A stretch of 64,000 nt of DNA from Amphiplicatus sp046296195 (GCA_046296195.1 JBKBLR010000014.1:1-64000); one strand, 5' to 3'; counted from the first letter of the stretch, positions 35,939 through 45,690 are shown. Numbers and translations are program-made. The notes: a model not told the origin generated them from the sequence alone.

Positions 35939-36001
35939 CAGCGCCTGCGCGTAAAGTGGCAGCGCGCCGATCTGATCCAGCTCGAAAATCGCCGGCAGCG
36001 C

Positions 36002-37216
36002 CTAGTCCTCCTGAACGTCCTCGACCGGCGCCGGCGGATCCTCGCTGACGACCTCGCCGACGCGCGGCTCGTGATCGGTTTCGAACGTCACCGCGTCGAT
36101 GGTGAAGCAGGCCTCGCCGCCGCCCGAGGGCAGTTGCAGCGTCCGCTGCTCATTGGCCGGCGCGTCATAGGCGCCGATCGTCCGCCGCGCCGGCGCACCG
36201 CCGCGCCCGCCCGCCGGCCAGCCGCCTTCGAAGGTCGCGCAGAGCTCATAGCTGTCCGCGTCGAGGCGACGGTAGCGATAGGCCTGGCCCGAGATCGGAT
36301 CGATCGGTTCAGGCTCGGTGCAGCCGGCGGCGATGGGCTTGCGGGCGCCAAGCTCGGCGAGCGCGGCGCGCATCGGCGGGAACTCATCGTCGAGCCGGCC
36401 GAAATAGGTCAGATGGCAATCCGCCAGGCGAGTCATCGTGATGAGGTTCTCGACGCGCTGGTCATCCGCGACGCGCGCGCGCGCCGCAGCCGGACTGCGG
36501 ACGATTGAGAACGCCCAGGCGACGAGCGCGGCGACGACCAGCGTCGAGATGATCGCCAGCAGGCGGCCGGGAAGATCGACGCCGCCGGTCATGCGTTCGG
36601 CATCGCGCGAATAGTTCCAGAGGATAGCGGCGGAGATGACGCCGACAACGCCGGCCTTGGAAAGGAAGCGCGCGGTAAGGCCGCCTTCGAGGAACTGATA
36701 AACGACAGCGACGAGATCGCCGATCAGCGCGCCAGCCGCGAAGATGAGCGTCACATAAGTGAGCCAGGCGCGCACGCGGCTGCGCCGCCGGTCGGGATCG
36801 CGGCGCTTCTTCGCGGCGAGGCGCCAGCCGAGAAATAGAAAGATCGGATAGCCGACGACGAGAGAGGAGATCGACCAGCGCAGCCCTGAAGTCGCCCACT
36901 GATAGGCATGGGTCTCGCGCGTCAGGTCGTCAGCAAACAGACGGTCGATATAGGCGAAGGCGAGCCCGCCGACCTGCGTCGCCACCATGCCGAGCAACGA
37001 GAAATAGACGATGAGGAGGAACGCCTCGCGCGCCGAGCCGTAAGACCTTGGGCGCGGCACCGGGGCCGGAAAATCGACCTCCGCGAAGGCGGCGAGCGCG
37101 CCGGCGATCTGGTCGTCCGGCCAGCCCGCTTTTTTCAGGACCTCGGCGATCCGCGCCCGGCTCTCCCCGAGCGCGAGCGCCCCTTTCACGAATTCGACCA
37201 GCGTTGCATCCGCCAT
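36002..37216 (-). CDS. DUF5671-like membrane protein
   Basis: 404 aa. Residues 1-50 form a small helical region resembling a UBA/SHOCT-like repeat (LVEFVKGALALGESRARIAEVL). About five hydrophobic helices follow between residues 65 and 245, a pattern like DUF5671. The remaining 150 residues are predicted outside the membrane and contain two Cys (DCHLTYF and AAGCTEPEP) and a type IV pilin-like 'PIDPISGQAYRY' stretch. Function unknown. It is divergent from the aidB-like gene. Confidence 0.7.
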   Translation of the reverse strand: MADATLVEFVKGALALGESRARIAEVLKKAGWPDDQIAGALAAFAEVDFPAPVPRPRSYGSAREAFLLIVYFSLLGMVATQVGGLAFAYIDRLFADDLTRETHAYQWATSGLRWSISSLVVGYPIFLFLGWRLAAKKRRDPDRRRSRVRAWLTYVTLIFAAGALIGDLVAVVYQFLEGGLTARFLSKAGVVGVISAAILWNYSRDAERMTGGVDLPGRLLAIISTLVVAALVAWAFSIVRSPAAARARVADDQRVENLITMTRLADCHLTYFGRLDDEFPPMRAALAELGARKPIAAGCTEPEPIDPISGQAYRYRRLDADSYELCATFEGGWPAGGRGGAPARRTIGAYDAPANEQRTLQLPSGGGEACFTIDAVTFETDHEPRVGEVVSEDPPAPVEDVQED

Positions 37217-37317
37217 GGCGATCCTCCGGCTGCAGGCCAGTCTACGCCTCGCCCCCGAAGCGCGATAGAAGTCCGGCTCACAAGGGGCGCCTGAGGCGCC
37301 CGGCCTCGGAGGCGCCC

Positions 37318-38967
37318 ATGCCGCATTTCCGTCCCCGCTCCCATCTCCAGACCCATGATGTGACCAATCAGCCGCCGCCCTTCGAGGACATCAATCTATA
37401 CGACAATGACGCCGCATTGATGGGCGCGGTCGAGGCCGCCGGCGGCGCGGCGCATGGCGGAAGGCTTTCCGCTTTCGGCGCCCGCTGCGGGTCGGCGGAG
37501 GTGATCGAATGGGGCCAGCTCGCCAACCGGGTGACGCCGGTCCTCAAGAGCTTCGACCGATATGGCCACCGGCTCGACGAGGTCGAGTTTCATCCCGCCT
37601 ATCATGCGCTGATGGATCTCGGCCTGACGGCGGGCGTCGCCGCAGGGGCCTGGACGGTCGATCATGCGGGCCATGTGCTCCACTCGGCGCTGCTGTTTCT
37701 CATGGGCCAGGCGGAAGGCGGCGTCTGCTGCCCGATGTCGATGACTTACGCAGCGGTGCCCGCGCTCCTTCATGAACCGCGCATCGCGGACGAATGGATC
37801 CCGCGTGCGACGGCGCTCGCCTATGACCGGCGCTTCGTTCCCGCGGCCGAAAAGCGCGCCGTCACCATCGGCATGGCGATGACCGAAAAGCAGGGCGGCT
37901 CCGACGTGCGCGCCAACACGACGCGCGCCGAGCGCAGCGGCGAGCATTGGTCGCTGACGGGGCACAAATGGTTCTGCTCAGCGCCGATGTGCGACGCGTT
38001 CCTCACCCTCGCTTACGCCGAGGATGGACTCTCCTGTTTCCTCGTCCCGCGCTGGAAGCCCAACGGCGAGCGCAACGCCATCCATATCATGCGCCTCAAG
38101 GACAAGCTCGGCGACCGCGCCAACGCCTCGTCCGAGATCGAATATCACGGCGCCTACGCCGAGCTCGTCGGCGAACCGGGGCGCGGGGTCCGAACCATCA
38201 TCGACATGGTCCAGCACACGCGGCTCGATTGCATCGTCGGCTCGGCGGGCGGCATGCGGGCGAGCCTTGCGCTGGCGCTGTGGCATACGGAGCATCGCAG
38301 CGCCTTCCAGAAAAAGCTGATCGACCAGCCCGCGATGACGCGCGTGCTCGCCGACCTCACCGTCGAGAGCGAGGCGGCGACCGCCCTCGCCTTCCGCATC
38401 GCACGCGGCTTCGACCAGGCGGCGAACGACGAGGCGGAAGCCGCCTTCATCCGCCTCGCAACGCCGATCGCCAAATACTGGACCTGCAAGCGCCAGCCGG
38501 GCGTCGTCTATGAGGCGCTCGAATGCCATGGCGGCGCCGGCTTCATTGAGGAGGGCGTGATGGCGCGCCATTTCCGCGCCTCGCCCCTCAACGCGATCTG
38601 GGAAGGGTCGGGCAACGGCATCGCGCTCGACATCCTGCGCGCCATCGGGCGCGAGCCCGACAGCCTCGAGGCCGTCGTCGGCGAAGTCTCCAAGGCGCAA
38701 GGCGCGAACGGCCATTACGACCGGCACGCCAAACGGCTCGCCGAATGGCTTGAACCCGGCGCGCTCAACGAGGGCTCGGCGCGCGCCTTCGCCGAGGACA
38801 TGGGGCTCGCGCTTCAGGGCGCGGCGCTCTATGGCGTCGCGCCGGATTTCGTCTTCGACGCTTTCTGCAACGCCCGTCTCGACCCCGAGGCGCGCAGCTA
38901 TGGCTATGGCGCATCCGAGGCCCTCATCGATGCGCCGGCGCTCATCGCGCGCGCGGCGCCGTTCTGA
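37318..38967 (+). CDS. Acyl-CoA dehydrogenase, AidB family
   Basis: Flavoprotein of 549 aa. The N-terminal signature THDVTNQPPPFEDINLYDND is the AidB hallmark (residues about 12-31). FAD-binding segments (MAMTEKQGGSDVRANTT) and the C-terminal YEALECHGGAGFIEEG with the usual catalytic Glu region follow. GGAGG lies 7 bases upstream of the start at 37318. E. coli AidB has weak isovaleryl-CoA dehydrogenase activity and joins the alkylation response; here the gene is beside the GST/GFA/SDR/HAD group and an alpha/beta hydrolase, not ada, so a role in acid catabolism is equally likely. Confidence 0.9.
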   Translation: MPHFRPRSHLQTHDVTNQPPPFEDINLYDNDAALMGAVEAAGGAAHGGRLSAFGARCGSAEVIEWGQLANRVTPVLKSFDRYGHRLDEVEFHPAYHALMDLGLTAGVAAGAWTVDHAGHVLHSALLFLMGQAEGGVCCPMSMTYAAVPALLHEPRIADEWIPRATALAYDRRFVPAAEKRAVTIGMAMTEKQGGSDVRANTTRAERSGEHWSLTGHKWFCSAPMCDAFLTLAYAEDGLSCFLVPRWKPNGERNAIHIMRLKDKLGDRANASSEIEYHGAYAELVGEPGRGVRTIIDMVQHTRLDCIVGSAGGMRASLALALWHTEHRSAFQKKLIDQPAMTRVLADLTVESEAATALAFRIARGFDQAANDEAEAAFIRLATPIAKYWTCKRQPGVVYEALECHGGAGFIEEGVMARHFRASPLNAIWEGSGNGIALDILRAIGREPDSLEAVVGEVSKAQGANGHYDRHAKRLAEWLEPGALNEGSARAFAEDMGLALQGAALYGVAPDFVFDAFCNARLDPEARSYGYGASEALIDAPALIARAAPF

Positions 38968-38975
38968 ATCCTGTC

Positions 38976-39845
38976 ATGAGCATTGAACGTCGCACGCATC
39001 GCCTCAGCGCGAACGGCCTCACCCATTTCGTTCGCGACAGCGGCGATGAACGGGCGACGCCTGCCATCCTGCTGCACGGCTTTCCGGATTCCTCCGCGGT
39101 GTGGGAGCGGCTGACGCCGCTGCTCGTCGCCGGCGGTTATCGCGTCATCGCGCCGGACCTCCGCGGCTTCGGCGAGACCGACATGCCGGCGCGCGTCGCC
39201 GACTACGACATCGAGACGGGCGCTGCGCCCGACGTCATCGCGATCCTTGACGCGCTCAAGATCCCCCGCGCGCATCTTGTCGGCCATGATTTTGGCGCGC
39301 CGGTCGCCTGGCGGCTGGCCGCCTTGAAGCCTGAGCGCTTCCTTTCGCTCTCGGCGCTATCGGTCGGCCATATGCGCGCCTTCCTGAAAGCCGGCGCCGA
39401 GCAGAAGCGGCGGAGCTTTTATATCCTCGTCCACCAGCTTCGCGGCGTGTGCGAATGGCTCTACCGGCGCGACGACTGGGCGCTGTTGCGCCGGCACTGG
39501 GACGGCGCGCGCGACCCTGACGAGACGATCCGGCTCCTGTCGCGGCCGGGCCGGCTGACCGCGGGCCTCAACTGGTACCGGGCGAACGCCAGCCTGGCGC
39601 GCATGCTGGCGCCGCCCCGAGAGGGCGCGCTCGGCCCCGAACGCGTCAGCCTGCCGACGCTCGGCGTCTGGTCGGCGGGCGAGAAATATCTCGTCGAGGG
39701 GCAGATGGTCCGGTCGGCGGACTATGTCGACGGGCCCTGGACTTACGCCCGGATCGAAAAAGCGAGCCACTGGCTGCAGGAAGACGCGCCCGAGGAACTC
39801 TCAAAGTTGCTGCTCGGCCACTGGCGCACCGCCGAGCTTGGTTAA
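38976..39845 (+). CDS. Alpha/beta hydrolase (epoxide hydrolase-like)
   Basis: 289 aa, eight bases after the aidB-like stop, so co-transcribed. Oxyanion segment LLHGFPDSSAVWE (residues about 29-41); the nucleophile elbow is GHDFGAP, with Asp in place of Ser, as in epoxide hydrolases and haloalkane dehalogenases. The motif near the C-terminus with KASHWLQEDAPEE supplies the catalytic His, and PTLGVWSAGEKYL the region of the acid. Epoxide hydrolase is favoured; substrate unknown. Confidence 0.88.
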   Translation: MSIERRTHRLSANGLTHFVRDSGDERATPAILLHGFPDSSAVWERLTPLLVAGGYRVIAPDLRGFGETDMPARVADYDIETGAAPDVIAILDALKIPRAHLVGHDFGAPVAWRLAALKPERFLSLSALSVGHMRAFLKAGAEQKRRSFYILVHQLRGVCEWLYRRDDWALLRRHWDGARDPDETIRLLSRPGRLTAGLNWYRANASLARMLAPPREGALGPERVSLPTLGVWSAGEKYLVEGQMVRSADYVDGPWTYARIEKASHWLQEDAPEELSKLLLGHWRTAELG

Positions 39846-39922
39846 TCGACGAACGGGACTCGCCGGACGCTGGAACTTCGGACAATGTAACGAGGCCCCC
39901 CCAAGGGAGGGCCGAGGGACGC

Positions 39923-40852
39923 GTGCGGGTGTCGAGGGGCGGTTTCTTGAAAAGTCCGGCGTTTCTCATCGCGGCCTGCGCCGCCGGCCTCGGGCTTGCC
40001 GCCTGCGAGACGACGGCCTACGGGTCTGGCGGCGTCATCGGCTCGGCGACCTCGCCCGGCCTCTTCGCCGGCGCCATCGACCCCGCAGCCCTGAAGTCCC
40101 ACCTCGCGTCAACCGACGCGATTGAGGCCGCCGCCGTGGCGCAGGCAAGAGCAGCGCCTTTGCTCGATGATCACGAGAAGAAGGCGGCCGCGCTGTTCAC
40201 CGGCCGCCTCTTCCTGGCTGCTGGAAAAATCCTGTCCGCACCCGCCATCGAAACGCCGCGCGCTTTCATCGAGGAAACGTCGCCGGCGGGGTGGCGCCGT
40301 CGCGACAATCTTCTCGTCCATGAAGACAGCGGACTCGAATGCCCGCTCGAATTCGACATCAGGCCCGACAAAAAGCAGGGCTCGCTGCGCCTCAAGGACG
40401 TCACCGTCTACGATCAGGACAATCGCGATATCTCCTGCAACTACACCTATGGCGGCGCCGCATCGGTCTCGATCCATGCGGCCTATCATCCGGCGGTCTC
40501 CGTCGAGGATCATGCGGCCGCGGCGGTCAAGGCGATGCGCCAGAGCTTCACGCTCAAGGGCGTCCTGCCCGTCATTCAGGTTGAAATCGAAGACAAGGAC
40601 GCGGGAACTTCGACCGCCGATCTCGAAGCGCCGATCGCCGGCGCCTTCGACATCGGCGAGATCGCCGGCGCCCCTTACAAGACCGCGCTCTGGATCGCCA
40701 AGACGCATGGCTGGCACGTGAAGGCGCGCGCGACCTACGCGCAGTCGGACGCGACCACCGAGCTTGTCGCCGCCGTCATCTTCGCCGTGAACTATCTCAA
40801 TGTCGACATGAAGCAGAAGACCGCGCCAGCGGCGACAAGCCCCGAGGTCTGA
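39923..40852 (+). CDS. Hypothetical lipoprotein
   Basis: 309 aa from a GTG at 39923 preceded by GAGG; a TTG at 39947 behind GAGGGG is a possible alternative. Residues 10-28 form a signal peptide ending in the lipobox LAAC, so it is probably anchored to a membrane. The mature protein has a Cys pair (ECPLEFDI and SCNYTYGG) and no recognised domain. A preceding stretch (39880-39920) is GC-rich. It lies ahead of the ClpP-class protease gene on the same strand. Confidence 0.7.
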   Translation: MRVSRGGFLKSPAFLIAACAAGLGLAACETTAYGSGGVIGSATSPGLFAGAIDPAALKSHLASTDAIEAAAVAQARAAPLLDDHEKKAAALFTGRLFLAAGKILSAPAIETPRAFIEETSPAGWRRRDNLLVHEDSGLECPLEFDIRPDKKQGSLRLKDVTVYDQDNRDISCNYTYGGAASVSIHAAYHPAVSVEDHAAAAVKAMRQSFTLKGVLPVIQVEIEDKDAGTSTADLEAPIAGAFDIGEIAGAPYKTALWIAKTHGWHVKARATYAQSDATTELVAAVIFAVNYLNVDMKQKTAPAATSPEV

Positions 40853-40877
40853 TGCGCATGAGGGGAGGCCTCAGTCC

Positions 40878-41903
40878 ATGGACGAGCTGATCGGCGCCTT
40901 GCCGTTTCTGTTCTTCATCGTTTTCTTCTTTCTGCTGCCGGCGGTTGCGCGCCGAAGCCGCGCCGCCGAGCTCGAGCGGCGCTTTGCAGCGATCCAGAAG
41001 AAGCGCAAGTCGCGCATCATCGCGATCGTCCACCGGCAGGAGCCGATGGGCCTCCTCGGCATTCCGCAGCTCCGCTACATCGACCTCAACGACGCCGAAG
41101 ACGTGCTCGAGGCGATCCGCACGACGCCCGCCAACACGCCCATCGAGATGGTGCTGCACACGCCCGGCGGACTGGTGCTTCCCGCGCTGCAGATCGCCCG
41201 CGCGCTGAAGGCTCATCCGGCGAAAACGACCGTTTACGTTCCGCATTACGCCATGTCGGGCGGCACACTGATCGCCATGGCGGCGCGCGAGATCGTGCTC
41301 AACAGGCACGCCGTCCTCGGCCCCATCGACCCGCAGATCGGCGGCGTGCCGGCGGCCTCGCTGCTGCGCCTCAGGGCCGAAAAATCGCCGGACGCCACCG
41401 ACGATTACACGATCGTGCTCGCCGATGTCGGCCGGATGGCGATCGACCAGCTGAAGCGTGCGGCCCGCGAGCTCCTCAAAGGCACGGTCTCCGATAACGC
41501 CGCGAACAATGTCGCCGAGCAGCTCGCAAGCGGACGCTGGACTCACGATTATCCGATCGAGGCCGCCGAGGCGCGCGAGATCGGACTCAACGTGTCGACC
41601 AGCATGCCTCCGGACATCACCGAACTGATGGCCCTGTTCCCCGACCGACTCAGCAGGGCGAATGTCAAATATGTGGCGCCGAACGCGGGCTTTCTCAGCC
41701 TCTTCCGCCGCAAGGAGCCGGCGCCGCGCCCGGAAATGCGGTCGGAGCCGCCGCTCGCTGAACGCACGCCTTTCACCGGCTATGAGCCGCGGCCCGGCGC
41801 GCGCAGCTTCTCCTACGGTCCCTGGAACCCGAAGGACCTCAAGAATCAGCTGCCGCCGGGGCCGTCCGCCGACGATGTCGCGCAGCGTCCGCGGCGGCGC
41901 TGA
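40878..41903 (+). CDS. Membrane-anchored ClpP-class serine protease (SDH_sah/SppA-like)
   Basis: 341 aa. One N-terminal helix (residues about 5-23) anchors it; the next 220 residues form a crotonase/ClpP fold. VLHTPGGLVLPALQIARAL is the oxyanion loop region and YAMSGGTLIA carries the likely catalytic Ser. HAVLGPIDPQIGG is a further SDH_sah/SppA-like signature. The C-terminal 80 residues are Pro/Arg-rich and disordered. Predicted to degrade membrane or signal peptide-derived substrates; the side of the membrane is not certain. Confidence 0.82.
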   Translation: MDELIGALPFLFFIVFFFLLPAVARRSRAAELERRFAAIQKKRKSRIIAIVHRQEPMGLLGIPQLRYIDLNDAEDVLEAIRTTPANTPIEMVLHTPGGLVLPALQIARALKAHPAKTTVYVPHYAMSGGTLIAMAAREIVLNRHAVLGPIDPQIGGVPAASLLRLRAEKSPDATDDYTIVLADVGRMAIDQLKRAARELLKGTVSDNAANNVAEQLASGRWTHDYPIEAAEAREIGLNVSTSMPPDITELMALFPDRLSRANVKYVAPNAGFLSLFRRKEPAPRPEMRSEPPLAERTPFTGYEPRPGARSFSYGPWNPKDLKNQLPPGPSADDVAQRPRRR

Positions 41904-41908
41904 AGCGC

Positions 41909-42445
41909 TTAGCTGACCTGAAGGCCGAGAATCTTGGACGTGTCCGACAGAAGACCGAACGCCGTCGTCCTGTCCATGCCGCCGGCGAGGAGATGCGCCT
42001 TGCCGCCGGACTCGACGGTGAGGCCGTAGCAGAGCTCGCCGAGCTTCATGCCATGCGCCATGCCGGCCGCCTGGTTTGCATTCGTCGTATAGACGTCGAG
42101 GCCCGCGCGATCGAACCATGGGTTGGCGATTTTCAGCCGATGGATCTCGTCCTTGCTAAAAGTGCGCCCACCCGAAATGACCGATGTCGGCGTCACTGAG
42201 AATGTCATCGGGACCTTGTGATCCTTGGGTCGCTGGTCGCGAAGCAGCCCATAGGCGATCGCGCCGCCGCCCATCAGCCAGCCGAATATGCCAAGGCCCA
42301 GAAAGCCGCCGAGAAAGATCAGGCCTCCGATGATGATGAGATACCAGAACTTCGGCGCAGACGCCGGCGTCACCGAGAATTCCGTCGCTGATCCGTTTGC
42401 GGACTTTTGATACGCAGCGTCGACTTTCTTCAGAATGTCTTTCAT
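41909..42445 (-). CDS. Hypothetical protein with two membrane segments
   Basis: 178 aa, convergent with the ClpP-class protease gene (5 bases apart). Residues about 33-70 form two close helices rich in Gly (LIIIGGLIFLGGFLGLG and FGWLMGGGAIAYGLL). The C-terminal 95 residues are predicted cytosolic with no recognised fold. The 35 bases upstream are unusually AT-rich for this region (ATATATTATC). Function unknown. Confidence 0.65.
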   Translation of the reverse strand: MKDILKKVDAAYQKSANGSATEFSVTPASAPKFWYLIIIGGLIFLGGFLGLGIFGWLMGGGAIAYGLLRDQRPKDHKVPMTFSVTPTSVISGGRTFSKDEIHRLKIANPWFDRAGLDVYTTNANQAAGMAHGMKLGELCYGLTVESGGKAHLLAGGMDRTTAFGLLSDTSKILGLQVS

Positions 42446-42600
42446 GCCCTATCCCCTGATATATTATCACGTACACAACCATGATGGACGCTCTTAAGCC
42501 CAACCGCGTGACAATACAATTCCCGGTGCGAAGATCCGATCGCCTCATGGTTGCGTCGCAAACGGATGATTTGCGGGCGATGCTCGCTATAGTGGTCGGC

Positions 42601-43716
42601 ATGGGCGTATCAACGGTCACGGCAATCGTCATTCTCTGCGGCTGGCTGATCGCCAGCGCCTTCCTGACCGCCGCCTACTGGCGCGCCGGCCCGATCTGGA
42701 TCGAGCGCCATTCGCTGCGCTTCAAGCTCGCGGGCAAGGATCGCCGCTGTTCCGGCGCCATCGGCGAGATGGCGCTGCTCGCCGCCTGCGCGCTCCTCCT
42801 CTGGGCGGTCGATGCGACGACGCCGGAAATGGACTTCATCGCCGTCATTGCGCGTCATCCCTGGTGGGCGCTCGGCGCGCTCGTCTTCGTGTCCGCGATC
42901 ATCGCCGCTTATACCGCGTCCGCCGTGGCGCATCCCGATCCTGCGACGAAGAAGCGCCTCCAGCAGACCTACGCGATCTACGCCCCCTATTCGACGCTGC
43001 TCTTCGGCGGCGGCATGGTGCTGATCTATTGCATCGTGACGCAGTTCATCGCCGACACCGCGGCCTTCAACGCCGCCGGCGGCGAGATCGTCGCCCGCGC
43101 GGGGGGCGCCGCCGTTGAAACGGCCGCCGGAGCGCAGCGCGCGGTTGAGTTCACCTATGTCGATGCGATGATGCTGCTGGCGCGCGCCAAGAACCAGATG
43201 ACGCCTGTCTTCATTTTTGCGATCGCGATCTTTTCGATCAACCTGCTCATTCTCTACACGCCGATGCGCGGCCTTTACACGACGAACGCCGTCTTCCTGA
43301 CGAATGTTTCGACGCTCGTCGCGATCGGCGCCGTCGCCGCCGCCGGCGCCGTGCTTTACGTTGTTTCCTATAACGCGTTCATACAGGACTACATGGCGGC
43401 CCTCGCCGGGCTTCCTCGAGAACTCGTCGGCGCAGAACCAATGTTCCAGCGGCGCTTCACCGACATTACGCTGGCGCTCGAACAAAAGGGCAGCCTCGTC
43501 GGCTTCATCGGCGACATGAGCAATGAATGGGCGGGGTTGACCGCCATCGTCGGCGTCGTGCAGGCCGCCGCCAGCCGCCTCGCACGCAAGCCGGAGATCG
43601 AGGGCATGCTGCCGACGCTCGCCTTCGACGCGTTCCTTGAAGAGGCGGCGATCGACGAGGCCTCGAACAAGCCCGCGAGCCAAAGGCGTGATCGGTCCGC
43701 AAGGGGGTCAGGATGA
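42601..43716 (+). CDS. Hypothetical membrane protein, probably leaderless
   Basis: 371 aa from the ATG at 42601; the frame is open back to 42481. A TATAGT (42588-42593) sits 7 bases before this ATG and no ribosome-binding site is seen, which favours a leaderless start beginning right in the first helix (MGVSTVTAIVILCGWLIAS). About five to six helices are spread over residues 1-250, with a loop of about 70 residues containing an Ala/Gly-rich piece. The family is not recognised. Its stop overlaps the next gene by four bases (ATGA). Confidence 0.65.
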   Translation: MGVSTVTAIVILCGWLIASAFLTAAYWRAGPIWIERHSLRFKLAGKDRRCSGAIGEMALLAACALLLWAVDATTPEMDFIAVIARHPWWALGALVFVSAIIAAYTASAVAHPDPATKKRLQQTYAIYAPYSTLLFGGGMVLIYCIVTQFIADTAAFNAAGGEIVARAGGAAVETAAGAQRAVEFTYVDAMMLLARAKNQMTPVFIFAIAIFSINLLILYTPMRGLYTTNAVFLTNVSTLVAIGAVAAAGAVLYVVSYNAFIQDYMAALAGLPRELVGAEPMFQRRFTDITLALEQKGSLVGFIGDMSNEWAGLTAIVGVVQAAASRLARKPEIEGMLPTLAFDAFLEEAAIDEASNKPASQRRDRSARGSG

Positions 43717-44750
43717 CGTTTAGCAAGATTGCAGGGCGCTTCCTGATCATCGCAGCGGCGCTGGCTGCGGTATGGCTCGTGACAACGATCGGTGTGAACA
43801 GAATGAGCAGGAATGTCGTCCTTGAAGCGCTGGGGCCCGTCGCCGCCATGCGAAGCCTTGAAGGCGACAGCCTTAGCGTGACGATCTGGAATCTCGGCTA
43901 TGCGGGCCTCGGCGCTGAATCTGACTTTTCAGTAGACGGCGGAAAAAATTACCTGCCGCCAAGCCGCGCGGTGACAGCGAAGAACATCGCCGGCATCAGC
44001 CGCGAGCTCGCCGCGACGAATGCTGATGTCGTTCTCCTGCAGGAGACGGCACGCGCGAGCCTCCTGACGCGCGGCGCCGACAGCGTCGCAGCGGCGGCGA
44101 CGTCGCTTGCGGGACGCGACAACGCCTTCTCCGCCGATTTCGCGACGCGCCTCATGCCGCCGCCATTCGCGGCGCGCCATGGCCTTCTTTCCTCCGTCGG
44201 CGTCGGCGGCGCGACACGCGAGATCGTCATGCTGCCGCTCGAGCCGCAATTCATCCTCGGCATGACGCAGCGGCTCTATCACCTCCATGTCATCCGTCTG
44301 CCCGCGCCGGGCGGCGACTGGACCGTCGTCGATCTTCACCTTTCCGCCTTCGACGAAGGCGCCAACGTCCGCCTCGAGCAGTTGCGCGCAGTCCTGAAAT
44401 TCGCGCAGGCCGAATATGCGAAGGGCAATCGCGTCGTGCTCGGCGGCGATTGGAACTATGAATTCCACCGCCCGCAACGGCCGACGACCACCGAAGAGAA
44501 ATATCTCTTCTGGGTTCACCCCTTCCCTTACGACGAACTGCCGGAAGGATGGTCGGTCGCGATCGACCGCGACACGCCAAGCGTGCGCACCAATGAGCGT
44601 CCCTATGTGAAGGGCGAAAACTTCACCACCGTCATCGACGGCTTCGTCCTTTCGCCCAATGTCAAGGCCGAAAGCGTGAAGACTCGCGACCTCGACTTCC
44701 AGTTCTCGGATCACCAGCCCGTCGATGCGCGTTTCGTTGCGGTGAAGTGA
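43713..44750 (+). CDS. Endonuclease/exonuclease/phosphatase (EEP) family protein
   Basis: 345 aa with one N-terminal membrane helix (residues about 8-27). The metal-dependent hydrolase core shows LSVTIWNLGYAG at the start, ADVVLLQETARAS with the catalytic Glu, a VLGGDWNYEF motif (Asp/Asn), and FSDHQPVDARF near the end (Asp-His). The fold is shared by DNase I, phosphoinositide phosphatases and sphingomyelinases; the anchored form suggests an envelope substrate. Translationally coupled to the upstream membrane protein gene. Confidence 0.85.
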   Translation: MTFSKIAGRFLIIAAALAAVWLVTTIGVNRMSRNVVLEALGPVAAMRSLEGDSLSVTIWNLGYAGLGAESDFSVDGGKNYLPPSRAVTAKNIAGISRELAATNADVVLLQETARASLLTRGADSVAAAATSLAGRDNAFSADFATRLMPPPFAARHGLLSSVGVGGATREIVMLPLEPQFILGMTQRLYHLHVIRLPAPGGDWTVVDLHLSAFDEGANVRLEQLRAVLKFAQAEYAKGNRVVLGGDWNYEFHRPQRPTTTEEKYLFWVHPFPYDELPEGWSVAIDRDTPSVRTNERPYVKGENFTTVIDGFVLSPNVKAESVKTRDLDFQFSDHQPVDARFVAVK

Positions 44751-44826
44751 GCGCTTCGTGCGGCAGGGCGAGTGATCGCTGCGCGCGGGCCGGACTAGCA
44801 TCGGCTTCGTTCCTGGGAGACCTCCA

Positions 44827-45690
44827 ATGCGCCTTGGGCTGACTGCCATCGCCATTGCCTTGACGACCGCTGCAACCGCGCTCGCCGGACCGCCGACGCT
44901 TGACCAGGTCTGGCGCGCCGAAGGCTTCTGCAATCCCGAAGGCGTCGCCGAGGCCCCTGACGGCGCGCTCTTTATCTCGAATGTCTGCGGCGAGGGAGAT
45001 GCCCGCGACGGCGACGGCTTCATTTCGCGGCTGTCGAAGTCGGGCGAGATTCTCGATCTGCGATTCATTGAGGGGCTCGACGCGCCGAAGGGCATGGCCG
45101 TCCATGACGGACTCCTTTATGTCGCCGACATCGATATCGTACGGATTTTCGATGCTGCGACCGGCGCGGCGCTCGACGGCGCGCCGATCGAGGACGCACA
45201 ATTCCTGAACGACGCGACCGTCTGGCAGGGCGACGTCTTCGTGTCGGACTCAGGCGCCGCCCGCATCTGGCGGTTCACCGGAACGAGCATCGACCTCTGG
45301 CGCGAAGGCGACACGCTTCGCGGCGTCAACGGCCTTTTGGGCGTCGGCGACAGCCTGTTCATCACTACGATGCCGAGCGGATCCCTGTTCGAGGCGACTT
45401 CCTCCGGCGGCTGGCGACTCGTGGCTTCCGGCATGCTGAACGCCGACGGAGTCGGCGTGGCGGACAAAGCTTCAGGCGGCGGCTTCCTCGTTTCCGCTTG
45501 GCCCGGAAAGATCTACCATGTGAACAAAGCTGGCGTCGTCGTCACCCTGCTAGACACGACCGCGCAGAAAATATTTCAGAACGATCTGACCATTCTTGAC
45601 GGCCTGATCGTCGTGCCGAACTGGGAGCCCGGCGCCGTGACCGCATGGCGACTTAAAAACGAGCGCCCAGCCAACGTTCGCCGAAATTAA
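44827..45690 (+). CDS. Exported SMP-30/gluconolactonase-like beta-propeller protein
   Basis: 287 aa with a signal peptide of about 20 residues (MRLGLTAIAIALTTAATALA). Repeated beta-propeller segments include GFCNPEGVAEAPDGALFIS, APKGMAVHDGLLYVADID and DATVWQGDVFVSDSGAARIW. The arrangement fits an SMP-30/strictosidine synthase-like six-bladed propeller. Catalytic metal residues are not certain by eye, so the protein may bind rather than hydrolyse a ligand. The 3' end borders a hairpin-rich repeat. Confidence 0.75.
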   Translation: MRLGLTAIAIALTTAATALAGPPTLDQVWRAEGFCNPEGVAEAPDGALFISNVCGEGDARDGDGFISRLSKSGEILDLRFIEGLDAPKGMAVHDGLLYVADIDIVRIFDAATGAALDGAPIEDAQFLNDATVWQGDVFVSDSGAARIWRFTGTSIDLWREGDTLRGVNGLLGVGDSLFITTMPSGSLFEATSSGGWRLVASGMLNADGVGVADKASGGGFLVSAWPGKIYHVNKAGVVVTLLDTTAQKIFQNDLTILDGLIVVPNWEPGAVTAWRLKNERPANVRRN

